This document shows positions 1 to 11,200 of a DNA stretch of 64,000 bases, piece by piece. Below the pieces are notes generated by a model, which was not told the origin of the DNA, made no database searches, and saw nothing but the letters and a program-made list of their open reading frames with translations. The position numbers and the translations under genes were made by a program. The stretch lies in the NCBI GenBank assembly GCA_009617715.1, contig VTFK01000291.1, forward strand, positions 286,060 through 350,059, read 5' to 3'. How positions within the stretch are numbered: position 1 is the first letter of the stretch; the number at the start of each line of letters is the position of its first letter. The stretch is from Plectrocnemia conspersa (Eukaryota; Arthropoda; Insecta; Trichoptera; Polycentropodidae).

Positions 1-1650
1 ACAAAATTTAATATTTACGAACAGGACCCTTTTCACCCTCAGGTACACTAATGCCAAACAAACTACGGCGGTGCGTTTCTCAATTTTTATAGTGAACCCT
101 TTCGGTTGTTTTACGACCGAAGTTCTCATATTTGCTTATCGTTGTGTGTACGAGCTGAATAATGTCCGTCGGAACGCCAAAATTAACATTTTGTGTCCCA
201 GAACCGTACGAGTGATGTTATATTTTAAACGTATAATTTCGCCATTTACATATTATATCACTTAGGCCATCATTATGCGTTTAAATTTTACCACACGCTG
301 CTGAAATGTAAATCAATGAAAACTTAATAAATGTAACTTCAAAAAGTTATTAGATAACTAGTTAACAGTTAGAGAAAGTTGTTTTGTATGAACCTTTTTG
401 TTCTATGGACTCCTTTATTGGTACTATAAAAGCATTGGACCCCTTCTTGAATTATGTTTTTATATTAAAATTACAAAGAAAAAGTTATATATGGATTAAT
501 AATATCTAGTTGTTTTTTATCTTTAATTAAAACATTTAAATGTGACATGACAACACCTACATCATGTTGGACATTTAATCGATTGCGAAATTATGTTTTT
601 AATGTTACAGTTGTTTAATTAAATTGTTACTTTCATACCTCGCTTTACATTAAAAATTAGAAAGGCGTTTTTCTCTCAACAACATAGTTCATAGAGTTTT
701 CTAGTTAAACTTTAATGGCAGATTTTGTGTCAAAAGATCAATAAATTTATATTCAGAATTTTGCATTTCAACTCCAGCTATGTCTAAGTTTGTAAAAATG
801 CTGTAACCTAGCTAATATAGCGTGTAATATTTTAGTTGCATATATAATATTATCTTTACTACCCTAAATAAAAATATTTATCTTATATATAAGGTTAAAA
901 ATAACTACCACATAAACCAACCCATAAATAAAATTTTTCACGATTATGTTATAAAAGTGAATTTTTATTTTTTCCAGAAAAAGGTTAACTCATTCCTTAA
1001 ATTAAACAAAATATTAAAGACAATAAGATGAAGAGGTACTTCATAATTTTCTTCTATTTATTGACAATAAGCTTAAAAAAATATGATAGTAAAAAATACA
1101 ACTGTTGTACTAAATAAAATAGGTTAGCTGACATGTTTTTAGTATTTAATGATTATTAAATTATTTAATCAAAATAATTATTCATTAATTGCTAAAATTA
1201 GATAATTTTATTATAATTAAATCGTATTAGCTGACTAAATAATCGACTTCATTACTATCAGATTTAAAGTTCTGGTCACTTTCTTGAACTTGTTCTGACT
1301 CGGATTAGCCAAAGTTTTCTGATCGTCTTCTTGAGGAGCTTTAAAGATCCCATGCACCCTATTTATGATACTGATATAAGCTTTCACTGTTATTTTTATA
1401 TAATTTGTGGCTCAAAATATAATAAGTGGTGACTTATAAAAACTATGAACCTATTTAAACATTAAGTTAGCAAAACCAGAGTTATTACTAGGCATTGCAA
1501 GAGTTTTATTAATAGCAATAAATAATAATAAAAATTAAAAAAGTTTATTTATACAGCTTCTGAATTTAATAAAATAGGACTCATTTATCGGATTAAAATA
1601 TACTGGATTAAAAAAGCTAGGTAGCTATGATAATTTATAGCTAATTTTTT
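1..1650. other. AT-rich noncoding stretch
   Basis: The first 260 bases are GC-richer and look like unique intergenic or intronic sequence; the rest is low-complexity AT-rich DNA. The short open frames show no family motif and no coding character. No gene is supported here. Confidence 0.6.
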
Positions 1651-1710
1651 AAAAGGCCTCACTCTGTGAATGCAGCGTAAAGGCTGCAGTTTCACGGAGT
1701 CTGGTTTTTT
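1651..1710. repeat. Imperfect hairpin
   Basis: The arm ACTCTGTGAATGCAGC at 1661-1676 pairs with 1683-1700, whose reverse complement begins ACTCCGTGAA and ends TGCAGC. The loop is about 6 nt. Pairing continues outward through GGCC/GGTT and an A-run against a T-run, giving a stem of roughly 26 bp with a few mismatches. It could be a decayed palindromic MITE or a small-RNA-like fold; sequence alone does not decide. Confidence 0.5.
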
Positions 1711-2440
1711 GATGTCTTTTCTCACTAAATAAAAATTCTCATTTTTACTTTCACATTTTTTTTTAATTTTGGAAAAAAAAAGTAATTGAATTATAATGTA
1801 CCTAAATATGTTAATTTAATACGTAATTAATTAATTGAGGCTACCGAATCGCAAAAATTTTTTTAATAACAGTTGTTGCTTTTTAGCATTAATTTTATTT
1901 TGAAGAATATGAAGATTGAAAAAACATATTTGGACTATTGAAAAAACGAGATTTTGGCTTGTTGATAGGCAAATTTTATGGCAAAACTCTGTAGAAGGTC
2001 CCCGTACATTTTCACAACTTTCCGATTCCTATACAGGGCGCTGTTTTCTTCTCTAAATACTAATGTAGTTCTAAAAGTAAAAAAACGATTAGAGTTGTTT
2101 TTGCCATTTAAATACTTCCGACCTTTATTAAATGCATGCATGTTATCAAACATCTAGCACGGACATATCCTTTCTGATGCAGTGATTAAAAAAATGCAGT
2201 ATTTGTAAAATATTTTCCAATATTCCTGCAAATTTACTTTGCAACAAAAAAAATATTTTGCGAAATCAGAAAATTTCTCGAAAGATTTGGTATTTCCTTC
2301 AAAAAAATTCAGGAAATAATTTTTGAAAGAAATAACATATATGTATGTCTTAAATGGGAACTGACCGGACAGAAATAAATGGGAACGGCCAGCCAAGGAC
2401 AGAAGCTTGATGAATTTTGCACATTAGTATAATATAATAT
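1711..2440. other. AT-rich noncoding stretch
   Basis: AT-rich DNA. Two short minus-strand open frames (1935-2153 and 2154-2396) have no recognisable motif and look like chance. Nothing else is seen. Confidence 0.55.
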
Positions 2441-2459
2441 ATACACAAAAAATAATATT

Positions 2460-2740
2460 TCTGATTTCTAGAATTGAATTTCTAGCTAGAAAAAAATAAA
2501 TATTGTCTTTAATAGATTTTTTTTGGATTTGTCAAATTGTATTTATTTTATTTGATTATCGAAAACCATTTTAATACAGCATAAACTTAATCAACATAAC
2601 AGATTTTTCACTATCGATAAAATTTATTTTAAAAATATAAAAAACAAATATAAATTAATAACCAATTATTTTTTTAACTTGAAAATTTAACTGAAACTAT
2701 TAAGAAAAATAAATGTTATACAAGAATTAATGTTTTATGA
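2460..2740 (+). repeat. Dispersed repeat, copy 1, left of the LINE
   Basis: Part of this segment recurs at 8700-8850: the core AACCATTTTAATACAGCAT followed by (A/G)AACTTAATCAACA is shared almost perfectly over about 45 bases, with weaker similarity downstream. Its first part (2475-2560) resembles 7170-7260, just right of the LINE. The family is not recognised. Copy 2 may be split by unrelated DNA; that is an inference. Confidence 0.6.
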
Positions 2741-2794
2741 TACCTTATTTTAAGCGTTGTTTTCTTAATGGTCACCACATTAGTATAGTCACCA

Positions 2795-3002
2795 CATCAG
2801 TCAGTTGTTTGTGTTCATCGTATGTGCATGTGTCTGCCGTGCAATTAGCCAAGATTGTGGTAACCAACCCCTTTGGAGGTGAAAACCGGCAGATATTTGC
2901 GCGTAAGTAGCACAATTTAATAAATAGTATAAATAGATTGATTAATATAATATATAAATAGTATAAGATAGAAATAATTAGTATTGTTACATAAAAAAAA
3001 AA
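2795..3002 (+). promoter_or_regulatory. LINE 5' leader with initiator-like start
   Basis: The leader runs from the TCAGTCAGTTG motif to the ORF1 start codon, which follows a 10-A run. Jockey-type elements usually carry an internal promoter with an initiator at position +1, and TCAGT fits the arthropod initiator. No clear downstream promoter element was seen. Promoter function is inferred. Confidence 0.45.
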
Positions 3003-4105
3003 ATGGCCGATAGCGGCGTGAATATAGCGGGCGTAATTACGCCAGAAAACAGAATAAAAGAAATGGATGAATTAAAAACAAAATTAAATGTATTATTATC
3101 AAATGGTAATATACTATCAAAAGAAAAAAAAACCATTATAACTAATACATTTGATATTATGTATAAACATTTATTAGATGTGTTAAAAACTAATAGGGAC
3201 GATGTAAATAATAAAAATGAAAATAATAACTCAATATTTGAGTTATTAAATGAAGTTAGAAAAGATGTTTATAATATAAAGGATAAACTAAATTTAAATA
3301 ACAACATTATTAAAAATAAAATGCAAAAGAAACATTATTCGGAAATCGTAAAAAAAGGAAAAGATATTGCGATAATTATACCTAAAAATTTGCAAAATAT
3401 AGAGCAGACAAAAAAGGATTGCAAAAATTTAATTAAACCAACAGAATTAGAAGTTGGAATACAAAATATAAGACCAATAAGCAAAGGAGGTATAATAATT
3501 ACATGTGATAGTAAAGAAGATGCATCGAAAATTACGACAGATGCAGTAAAAAAACTAGGAGATAAATATAATATAAAAGTAGGAAATTTAAAGAAACCAA
3601 AAATAAAAATAATTGGAATTTCTGAAGAATTAAAATATGATCAACTAAAAAAAGTGTATAATGAAACAAAACACATGTGTAGAAGAAAACAAATGTTATT
3701 TAGAAGTAAAACATATTAAAAAAAACAAATTTAATAAGTATGATGCTATTATTGAAGTAGATGTTACGACATTTAAAAATATAATGGATGTAGGCAAATT
3801 AAATATTGAATGGGATAGGTGTAAAGTATATGAAGACATATTCATATACCGTTGTTATAACTGTTATGGTTATAATCACAAAGCCAGTGAATGTAAAAAT
3901 AAAAAAAAATTGTATAAAATGTGGTTCGGAAGAACATTTAATAAATCAATGCAACAAAAAAGAAAACTGTGTGAATTGCTGTAGAGCAAATAAATTACTA
4001 AATCTTAATTTGAATGTGGAACACAACTCCATGGATAGAAATTGTTCAATTTATAAAAGATACGAGCAAAATTACTATAATAAAATACAATATAATATAG
4101 TATAG
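3003..4105 (+). pseudogene. LINE ORF1: gag-like nucleic-acid-binding protein (frameshifted)
   Basis: The first frame is open from ATG 3003 to 3719 (238 codons). It is lysine- and asparagine-rich, with a heptad-like N-terminal part and the segment RPISKGGIIITC, typical of the RNA-recognition-like core of jockey gag proteins. The sequence then shifts frame (3661-3984, then 3806-4105). Those frames carry CCHC zinc knuckles, beginning CYNCYGYNHKASEC (spacing C-X2-C-X4-H-X4-C), followed by CIKCGSEEHLINQC and a partial CVNCCRA knuckle. Gag-like ORF1 proteins coat element RNA and bring it to the nucleus. The shifts fall near A8 and A9 runs (about 3718 and 3900). The protein is therefore split across three frames and is non-functional as read. 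Identification as LINE gag is firm; the exact clade is less so. Confidence 0.87.
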
Positions 4106-4109
4106 CAAT

Positions 4110-4850
4110 TAAAAAAAAATCAAGTTCATATGGGAAACAAGAATCAGTAACTGGGATATTAATCAATGCACAAGGTTATTTAAAACATAAAGAGGAAATA
4201 GAATTAATTACTGAAAAGGAATATCCAATATTTTTAGGGTTAACTGAAACCCATATCACAAATGACATTGAAGAATTTGAACTAAATATTGGCAATTATA
4301 ATATAATTAGATGTGATTCTAATTCCAGACATACAGGAGGTGTTATACTGTATATTAGAAATGATATAAAATTCAATACTATATTTAAAAATAATCAAGA
4401 TAAGACATACTGGTCTATCACAGTTAAGATTTTTATTGAAAAAAAATTCCCATAATATTATGTATAGCATACAGATCTCCAAATAGTAATCCGAATTTAT
4501 TCATAGAATTTATAAATAATATTGCAGAATGGAGTTTTGATCAAATTTTGGATACTGTTTTAATTGGAGATTGGAATTTTAATTGGAACAAATGTGAAGA
4601 TTTTTTACACAGCAAAATTAGAAAAAAATATCAAATATATTTGGTTTAAGACAATGTGTCAAAGAAAATACAAGGACTAATAATAGATCGAGCACATTAA
4701 TAGATTTAGTATTTACCAACAACAAAAAAATTTATTGTGAAGTAAAATCAACTCCAAGAATAACTGACCATTCAATTGTATATATTTATATAGAAAAACA
4801 TAATGAACTTAAGTTTAAAAAAAAAAAAAAAAAATTGATATAATTAAAAA
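4110..4850 (+). pseudogene. LINE ORF2 N-terminal apurinic/apyrimidinic endonuclease domain (frameshifted)
   Basis: Several frames together give an exonuclease-endonuclease-phosphatase fold domain. In order: an Asn-containing start (LINAQGYLKHKEEIEL), the catalytic-Glu segment FLGLTETHI, the DSNSRHTGGVILYIRN block, the AYRSPNS block, the GDWNFNW motif (equivalent to GDFN), the SSTLIDLVF block, and the C-terminal ITDHS motif with the catalytic Asp-His. This domain nicks target DNA to prime reverse transcription. The reading frame changes at the A8 run near 4440, at the A-run near 4622 and at the long A-run near 4817-4833. Essentially all the motifs survive although no single frame spans them. 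No clear ORF2 start codon is visible because frames are broken upstream. Confidence 0.88.
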
Positions 4851-7104
4851 AAATTAATTTTAATAAATTAAGATTAGAATTACAAAAAATGTGACTGGAA
4901 TGTAGATAATATGGATGTTAATAGGATATGGAACAAAATTTATAAGAATATAGTAGATTGTAAAAAAAAAAAGTCAATATAATTTTAAAAAAGGAATATC
5001 GTTACAACCCAAAACCGTGGTTTAATGATGATGTTAAAAATGCTATAAAAAAAAAGAGATGAGTCATACAAAATTTTTCAAATATTAAAAAACAGAACAA
5101 ATAGAATATAAAGTCTTTAATGAAAAAATGGAAAACATACACACAATGTAGAAATATGGCAGTCAAAGTATTAAGAATGGCTAAAAAAGAAATGGTATGA
5201 AAAAAATTGATAGATGAAATACAAAATGATCCAAATAAGATGTGGAAATCAATAAAACAATTAATTAATCCAACTCAGAAAAACGACATATAAAAAATGG
5301 AAATTAATGGAAATATATATCAAGATCCTTATATAATGGCAGAAAAGATGAATACATATTACATTGAGAGCATAGAAGAAATTGTAAATTCAATACCAAG
5401 GATTAGTAATTTAGTACAATATAATAATAAAACATTAATTGTAAAATTTAGTAAATTTAAATCAGTATCATTAGATGAAATTCATAACATAATATGTAAA
5501 TTTAAAAAAAAAGGAACTAGTACTGATGAACTAGATATAAATATAATTAAAGAAACATGGGAAATAATAGGAACTAAATTAAATTATTTAATAAATAAAG
5601 CACTCTCATTAGGAGAAATGCCTGAAAATTTAAAGATTGCTACTATTGTACCTATAACCTAAAAAAAAAAAATAGTAAAAAAGTTGAAGAAATGAGACCA
5701 ATCAACATGCTACCGTGTATAGAAAAAATAATAGAAGAAGTAGTAATCAAACAATTAAAGGAATTTATTACTTCTCAAAACATAATATGTGAACAACAAT
5801 CGGGATTCAGAGAAAAGCATTCCACTGAAACTGCATTACAAGTAGTGATAAATGATTGGCTGTTGGCTAAGGATACAAACAAAATCATTGGAGCAGTTTT
5901 CTTGGATTTTTCAAGAGAGCCTTCGAAACAATAGACAGAGAAATAATGTTGAAGAAATTGGAGAGTATAGGTATAAGTGATATAGTTTTTGAGATGGTTT
6001 AATAATTACTTATATAAAAAAAAAAAAAAAGTTAAGATAAATAATGTATGTTCTGAAGAGAGGTTAGTGTATTATGGAGTACCACAAGGGTCTAAATTGG
6101 GACCATTGTTGTTTGTTTTATATATAAATGATATAGTTAATAACGTAAGAAAATGTAAAGTTCATCTATTTGCGGATGACACATTGATCTATTGCATGGG
6201 TGATAACATTGAAGAAGTTGTGAGTAATTTGAATGATGAATTAGGTGTGTTAGAGATATGGTTAAAGAATAATGTACTTAAATTAAATGAGAATAAAACT
6301 AAATGTATGTTTATTAATTATAAAAATGTGTTAGATGATAGTACCAAAATAGTAATAAATAACTCTAATATAGAAATAGTGGATAATATAAAATATTTAG
6401 GAGTAATTGTTGATACAAAATTAAACTTTAAAGAACATTGTAATTACATATTAAAAAAAATTAGTAGAAAAATAGGTTTATTATCTAGATTAAGAAATAT
6501 ATTAAGTATAAATACAAAAAAATTAATTTACAATAGTATAATATTGCCCCATTTTAATTATTGTGCAACACTTTTAAATATGTTGAATAAATTAGATAAA
6601 CAAATGTTGCAAAAATTACAAAATAGGGCAATGAGAGTAATCTTAAATAAAAATAGATTAACTAATTGTAAAAGTATGATTGATAGATTAGAATGGTTGA
6701 ATGTTCAAGAAATATTGAGTATGAATGTTTTAGTATTTATATATAAGTTAGAAAATAATATGTTACCACACTATTTTAATAAGTATTTAATAAGAAATAA
6801 AGATGTACATAAATATAATACTAGAAATAAAGAAAATTTAAAAATAATTAAGTATAAGAAAACGAGTACGGCTAGGGGAATTATGTACGGAGGTTTTAAT
6901 TTATATAATAGTCTTCCAAGAGAAATGAAACAACAAAAAAAATATAACGGGTTTTATAAATGGAATAAAAAAAACACCTTCGTACATATAGAAATAAAAT
7001 ATTATAATATTAAGTCTTTATTATTGTATATTTTTTTCTTTCTGTTATGTATTTTATATATATTTTTATATATGTTTACTAAATTTGTTAGATGTAAAGA
7101 TTAG
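4851..7104 (+). pseudogene. LINE ORF2 reverse transcriptase and C-terminal region (frameshifted)
   Basis: The reverse transcriptase spans several frames. A linker (4850-5290) is followed by an open segment at 5297-5662 ending in GEMPENLKIATIVPI, a second at 5692-5934 (RPINMLPCIEKIIEE, then SGFREKHSTETALQ and GAVFLDFS, carrying the first catalytic Asp), and a long open segment at 5989-7104. The last contains YGVPQGSKLGPLLF, the catalytic HLFADDTLIY box and YLGVIVDTKLNF, then a thumb and C-terminal region ending at the TAG at 7102. The frame is lost at A-runs near 5050, 5660 and 6018, and within the first catalytic block around 5915-5940. The enzyme would copy element RNA at the nicked target. 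Motif order and spacing are normal. No RNase H domain was recognised. Confidence 0.93.
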
Positions 7105-7180
7105 CTATTAAGCTAAATAAATTAATAAAATAATAAATAATAATATATAAAGAAATAATTTAATATATGCAAAACTGAAT
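7105..7180 (+). other. LINE 3' UTR and TAA-rich tail
   Basis: Directly after the stop comes TTAGCTATTAAGC, then TAAA and TAATAA units to about 7145. The same end, including the short palindrome-like TTAGCTATTAAGCTAA, is found in reverse orientation at 35916-35990. That confirms this is the true 3' terminus of the family. Confidence 0.85.
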
Positions 7181-7260
7181 TTTTAGCCAAAAAATAATTG
7201 AATACCTTCTTTAATATATTTTTTTATTGTTTTGACAAATTTTATACGTTTTATTTACAG
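7170..7260 (+). repeat. Repeat segment right of the LINE, similar to 2475-2560
   Basis: GAATTTTTAGCC, then CTTTAATATATTTTTT and GACAAATTTTATACG, parallel GAATTTCTAGCT, CTTTAATAGATTTTTT and GTCAAATTGTATTT at 2475-2550. The match is diverged and AT-rich, so moderately supported. It may be the front half of the copy whose back half is at 8700-8850. Confidence 0.4.
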
Positions 7261-7318
7261 TAAATATCTATATTTGTTTATTCACTAAATTGATAAATTG
7301 CCTTAACTTTAAATACTG

Positions 7319-7369
7319 AGCATGATTTTAATTTAAATATATAATAATCATTTAAATTAGAATCATGCT
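7319..7369. repeat. 20-bp stem hairpin, 11-nt loop
   Basis: AGCATGATTTTAATTTAAAT at 7319-7338 pairs with 7350-7369 with a single mismatch. The arms are AT-rich but contain the non-trivial AGCATGAT. Likely a MITE remnant or a chance cruciform; no target-site duplication seen. Confidence 0.6.
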
Positions 7370-8695
7370 AAGGAACAATATAAAACACTAGGATCCATAT
7401 TAGAATACAGTCTATCGTGTTGGTCATCAAGTTGTTTTAAATCAAATTTTATCAACTTTAGAAAACATTTCAGGTCCTTTATTTTATATACTAAATAAAT
7501 ATAAAAAAATATATAAAAACCTAGCAAAACTTTTATATATTATTAACTTGTTACTTTACTAACTGAAACATTTAACTATAACATACAATGCCAATAAAAA
7601 ACGTCATAAAAGAAAAAAATATTGTAAGAAATGATTTAGCGATATTTTGCCCCACTTTAAATCTAATGAAACACATATTTTAGGCCTAATTAAAAATAAC
7701 GTAACTAAAAAAGCTCTTTAGGGTATATTTTTTTCAAGTTTCTCTTAGATTTTAATGTTCGATTTTCTACTCAATGTAGGATAAATAGTTTTCTAGCCTA
7801 ATTAATACGCTTTCTGCTTGAGAAGGTTAATATTACATAAACAATATCTTATAGTACTTTTCCATAGCATCGATATATAATATTACATATTCTTGAATAT
7901 ATTACGTTCAATAGAGATTTTCCTATCTTAATTAATAATATTATTAATTAAGCATATCATAAAAGATCTTAATATGTGAAACAATATAGGTATTCGAAAT
8001 AATTATAAAACTATATAGTGTATAATATATCATTATTATTATTATTAATTAAAAAAATTTAATCTTTAAGTATTTGTAAATTATTATCGTTTGGACGACA
8101 TGCGCTATAAATTTATTTTAGTGATTAATATTGTTCCAAAGATTATTTTGTAAACTTTATGCTGTTGACACATTTTCATATTGCATCAAAGAGATTATTA
8201 TTATATTAAATATCATCAAAGAAGATAATTAGCTACTAATGAATTAATTAAATCTTTATATGTGTTATTATCATAGATCGATATTGTTAAATTAATTCTG
8301 ACTTTCTCTTTGTTATCTCTCGCTTTGAATATTACCAAATCCATCGTTCGTAAAATCTAAACTTTAGTAAAATGTAAAAATTGGTATTTGAGATATTTAA
8401 CCTCAGGAATTTCAGTCATATTTAAGGCGGAACTCGGAACGAGTGGGGAACACGTAATTTTTCCTTTGAAACTTTTGTGTGCTTTAACTTTTGCAATATT
8501 GTTAATTATTCATATCGCGGTGCATGAATTCGGGGCGCGCGAGAAAAATGTTACATTTCTGAGCGAGTTCCTAAAAAATATTACATCGTTCGCAATTTAA
8601 CAATGTTATTTTCATAATGGAGGAAAACATGTTATGGTATGTTTTTTGGCATAGCTTACTTATGTAGCAAGGTGCTCGGATGCCAAAGCAACATT
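7370..8695. other. Noncoding stretch with an AT palindrome
   Basis: AT-rich DNA with a perfect 26-bp palindrome at 7927-7952 (CTTAATTAATAAT and its complement). A GC-richer patch at 8380-8600 carries an open frame of 70 codons with no recognisable family and no splice or start context to support it. No gene is called. Confidence 0.5.
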
Positions 8696-8699
8696 ATTA

Positions 8700-8850
8700 T
8701 ATTTTATAATTTTCGAGAACCATTTTAATACAGCATGAACTTAATCAACAAAACAGATTTTTTTTAATTTTATTTTATTATTTATTAAATATTAAACAAT
8801 TTTTTAACTTAAAGTAATAAGAAATATAAATGCTTACTACATTAAACACG
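8700..8850 (+). repeat. Dispersed repeat, copy 2
   Basis: Shares with 2565-2720 the near-identical core AACCATTTTAATACAGCAT...ACTTAATCAACA...ACAGATTTTT and, further on, TTTTTTAACTT...AAATATAAATG. The two copies are in the same orientation and flank the LINE. Family unknown. Confidence 0.7.
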
Positions 8851-8859
8851 GGGTTATAA

Positions 8860-10410
8860 TTACGCATGGTATTAATAATTAAGTAACCCTACTAATTAAA
8901 GCATCAAGCGAATTGTAGCTTTATTAATATTGTTGTGTTTGCACGACACCTCACTGTGGGTCTTAGTTTGTTTCACCACATGACGCCATAATTCTACAAA
9001 TACCTAAGTTCTAACGTTGATACATATGTTAAAGGTCAGCTTAGATAAACTCGTCCGATTCATATTGTTAAATTTTTACATTCATTATATTTTTTTACTA
9101 TTGTGACGCATTAGAAATACCCGTTAGCTTGATATGATTAATATGTAAGCAATTGTCCTGACCTGTTTCAAGTGTTCATTTTTGTTTTTAATGCAAAGTT
9201 TCATGTTCAGTTTGTATATGTAAATTACACGTGAAGTTTTTCATGGGTCTGTAGGCTAAAGGTGTTTCGAAATTGGGTTTAACTCTGGATTTAAACGATG
9301 CGAAGAGAGAAGCGGCGACTTCTGCTATCTCGACGGTCTCAAGTTGGTCGACCACTTCTTCGTTAAAATTTTGATGACTTGGATTAGATGTTTAAGTTTG
9401 AATGGCAGTAGAGGTGTCAGAGAATTCTCTGCGGGAATGTCTAAGAAAGGTGTGAATCGTATTTATTAAATTTTATTTTCTCTTTCATTAAAACGGCCAA
9501 TTAAAAAAGGTTGGATATTAGGTAGTTTTTTAAACAGTCTGTCGTTAGCCATAGATTCTGACCACATAAAGCCAAATTTTGTTTAGCTATGTATCTTTTA
9601 AATTATTAATTCTTAAAACTTATGATATTTTACTTAAAATATTAAAAGGGTAATATTATAAAAGTAACGTGAAACTATGTAATTTAGGAAAAATAATATA
9701 ATTATAAAGATCCTTTTGATTGGATTTAGACAAAAATGACGTTTTCAATAATGGAAAAAAGTAATTAAGATGAGCTCGAGATTGTCGAGTTTTTGCGTTT
9801 TTTCACGAAGTGAAAAATATTGATTCATTGGAATTAATTCAAGTTGACTGCTACATTGAACTCGATAATTAAAAATTTAACGATCCATATGTTTATACAT
9901 TATTTAATAAAATATTAAAAATATTTTTTTTTCCAGAATAATTAATGTCTGGAAAGTTTAAGTTAATAATTTATTATTGAGAAATTTATGTTATATGCAG
10001 AAATATGTTAAACACAATATATTCTTTTAGTGAAAAAAAAATTGATACTGATTTCGATGTCAATATTTATAAATGCAAATTATATTTTAGTTAAATATAA
10101 ACGGTACTGTAAAGTTAATATTAAAAACGAATGCAAATAATGATTGAACATTTATTGAAATACAAGAGTTCATATCTTTAGATTATTATATATTTAATTA
10201 ATATTAAGTTCTGACTATAATATTCATTGTGTGTTTAATTACCTGACACTTTTCATTGCATTACATTTTTTTTTTAATATATTGATACAAATGACATCTC
10301 ATCGTATGATTTATATTTTTAACATATACATATATACATTGACTTTTATTTAAACAAAGCAATCCTTACTAATTAAATCGTGATTAAAAGAGTAATTTAA
10401 AAAAAAAATA
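8860..10410. other. Noncoding stretch with a GC-richer patch at 9240-9440
   Basis: Mostly AT-rich. The patch at 9240-9440 (GAAGCGGCGACTTC, CTCGACGGTC) is CpG-containing unique sequence and could be a conserved regulatory segment or an unrecognised short exon. No open frame with a family motif is visible. Confidence 0.45.
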
Positions 10411-10413
10411 ATC

Positions 10414-10643
10414 AGAAATCCCTGGCTCTTTTTTCGCCACCTACTTTGCATGCAGCTGTGAATTCAGTTGATTTTCACTACTACTTGTTTTAAAAATTAC
10501 AGCACCATAAACCATAGAAAAGTATTCGGAATTTCCTGTCCCTTTTATTACCACCTGCTTTTAATGCAGCTGTGATATTAACAAATTTTATCACTACTTT
10601 TTTTTTAAATTGCAGTGCTCGTAAACTATTTAAAAATATTCGT
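10414..10643 (+). repeat. Tandem dimer, about 115-bp unit
   Basis: Unit 1 (10414-10528) and unit 2 (10529-10643) align along their whole length. Shared blocks are CTTTT then CCACCT, ATGCAGCTGTGA, ATTTT-CACTACT, a T-run, then A(A/T)T(A/G)CAG, TAAAC and ATTCG. Divergence is moderate. No homologous third unit was seen nearby. Confidence 0.75.
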
Positions 10644-10649
10644 GAACAT

Positions 10650-11200
10650 TTCAGTTTTTACAAAAAAAAAAATTATAACAATTTTGAGAGAAAATAAAAT
10701 TTATTGATAAATGAAAAATCAGCATCTTACAATTTTTCGATAAATTCTTATAAAATAATTATAAAAAAGATGTACTAATTACAATTCAATATATATTTAT
10801 TGATATTAATTATTTGATTACAATAAAGTGCTCTAAAATTTAATTATTTTTATCTTGTATTCTGCAGAATATAATATCTGTTTTGTGTAGTCTTCATGCT
10901 TTTCAATCCAGGATTGATGTTCAAATAATTTACTAAAGGCATTACACACTAAATATGAATAATGATAAAAAATAGCTGCCATATTAAAACCCAAGACAAA
11001 CATTAATCAAGAATTATTGCTTTACATTTAATACTCTTCAATAAACATTCAGTATAGAACCACCGTTTCCCTTCAGAATATCGAAATCAAAATTACAATT
11101 TTTCGGTCGTTAATCTCAATTACGCGACCGGAAAAATGCTCAATGTCTGTATATACATAGTAAACGTATTATATTAACGAAGCTATTACGTCAAGCACAA
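10650..11200. other. AT-rich noncoding stretch
   Basis: Low-complexity AT-rich sequence; no open frame or repeat stands out. Confidence 0.55.

Larger units (their letters stand above)
2795..7145 (+). mobile_element. Jockey/CR1-group non-LTR retrotransposon, nearly full length
   Basis: A LINE of about 4.35 kb with a complete layout. It has a short 5' leader beginning near an initiator-like TCAGTCAG, a gag-like ORF1 with CCHC zinc knuckles, an ORF2 with an apurinic endonuclease followed by reverse transcriptase, a very short 3' UTR, and a tail of TAA/TAAA units. The 5' end is preceded by a partial duplication of GTCACCACAT (about 2770-2800). No target-site duplication could be found. Both ORFs are interrupted, mostly by frameshifts in or beside long A-runs. 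Codon usage is extremely AT-rich, like the surroundings. Two further copies lie in this window, at 41875-42445 and 35916-35990. The clade is judged from motifs only; jockey and CR1 are hard to separate by eye. Confidence 0.93.

Noticed and set aside
3806..4105. Separate small zinc-finger gene
   Set aside because: It is the frameshifted C-terminal part of the LINE ORF1, in line with its neighbours.
7927..7952. Perfect 26-bp AT palindrome as a replication origin or mobile-element end
   Set aside because: Made only of A and T; such palindromes are expected by chance in this composition, and nothing else supports a function.
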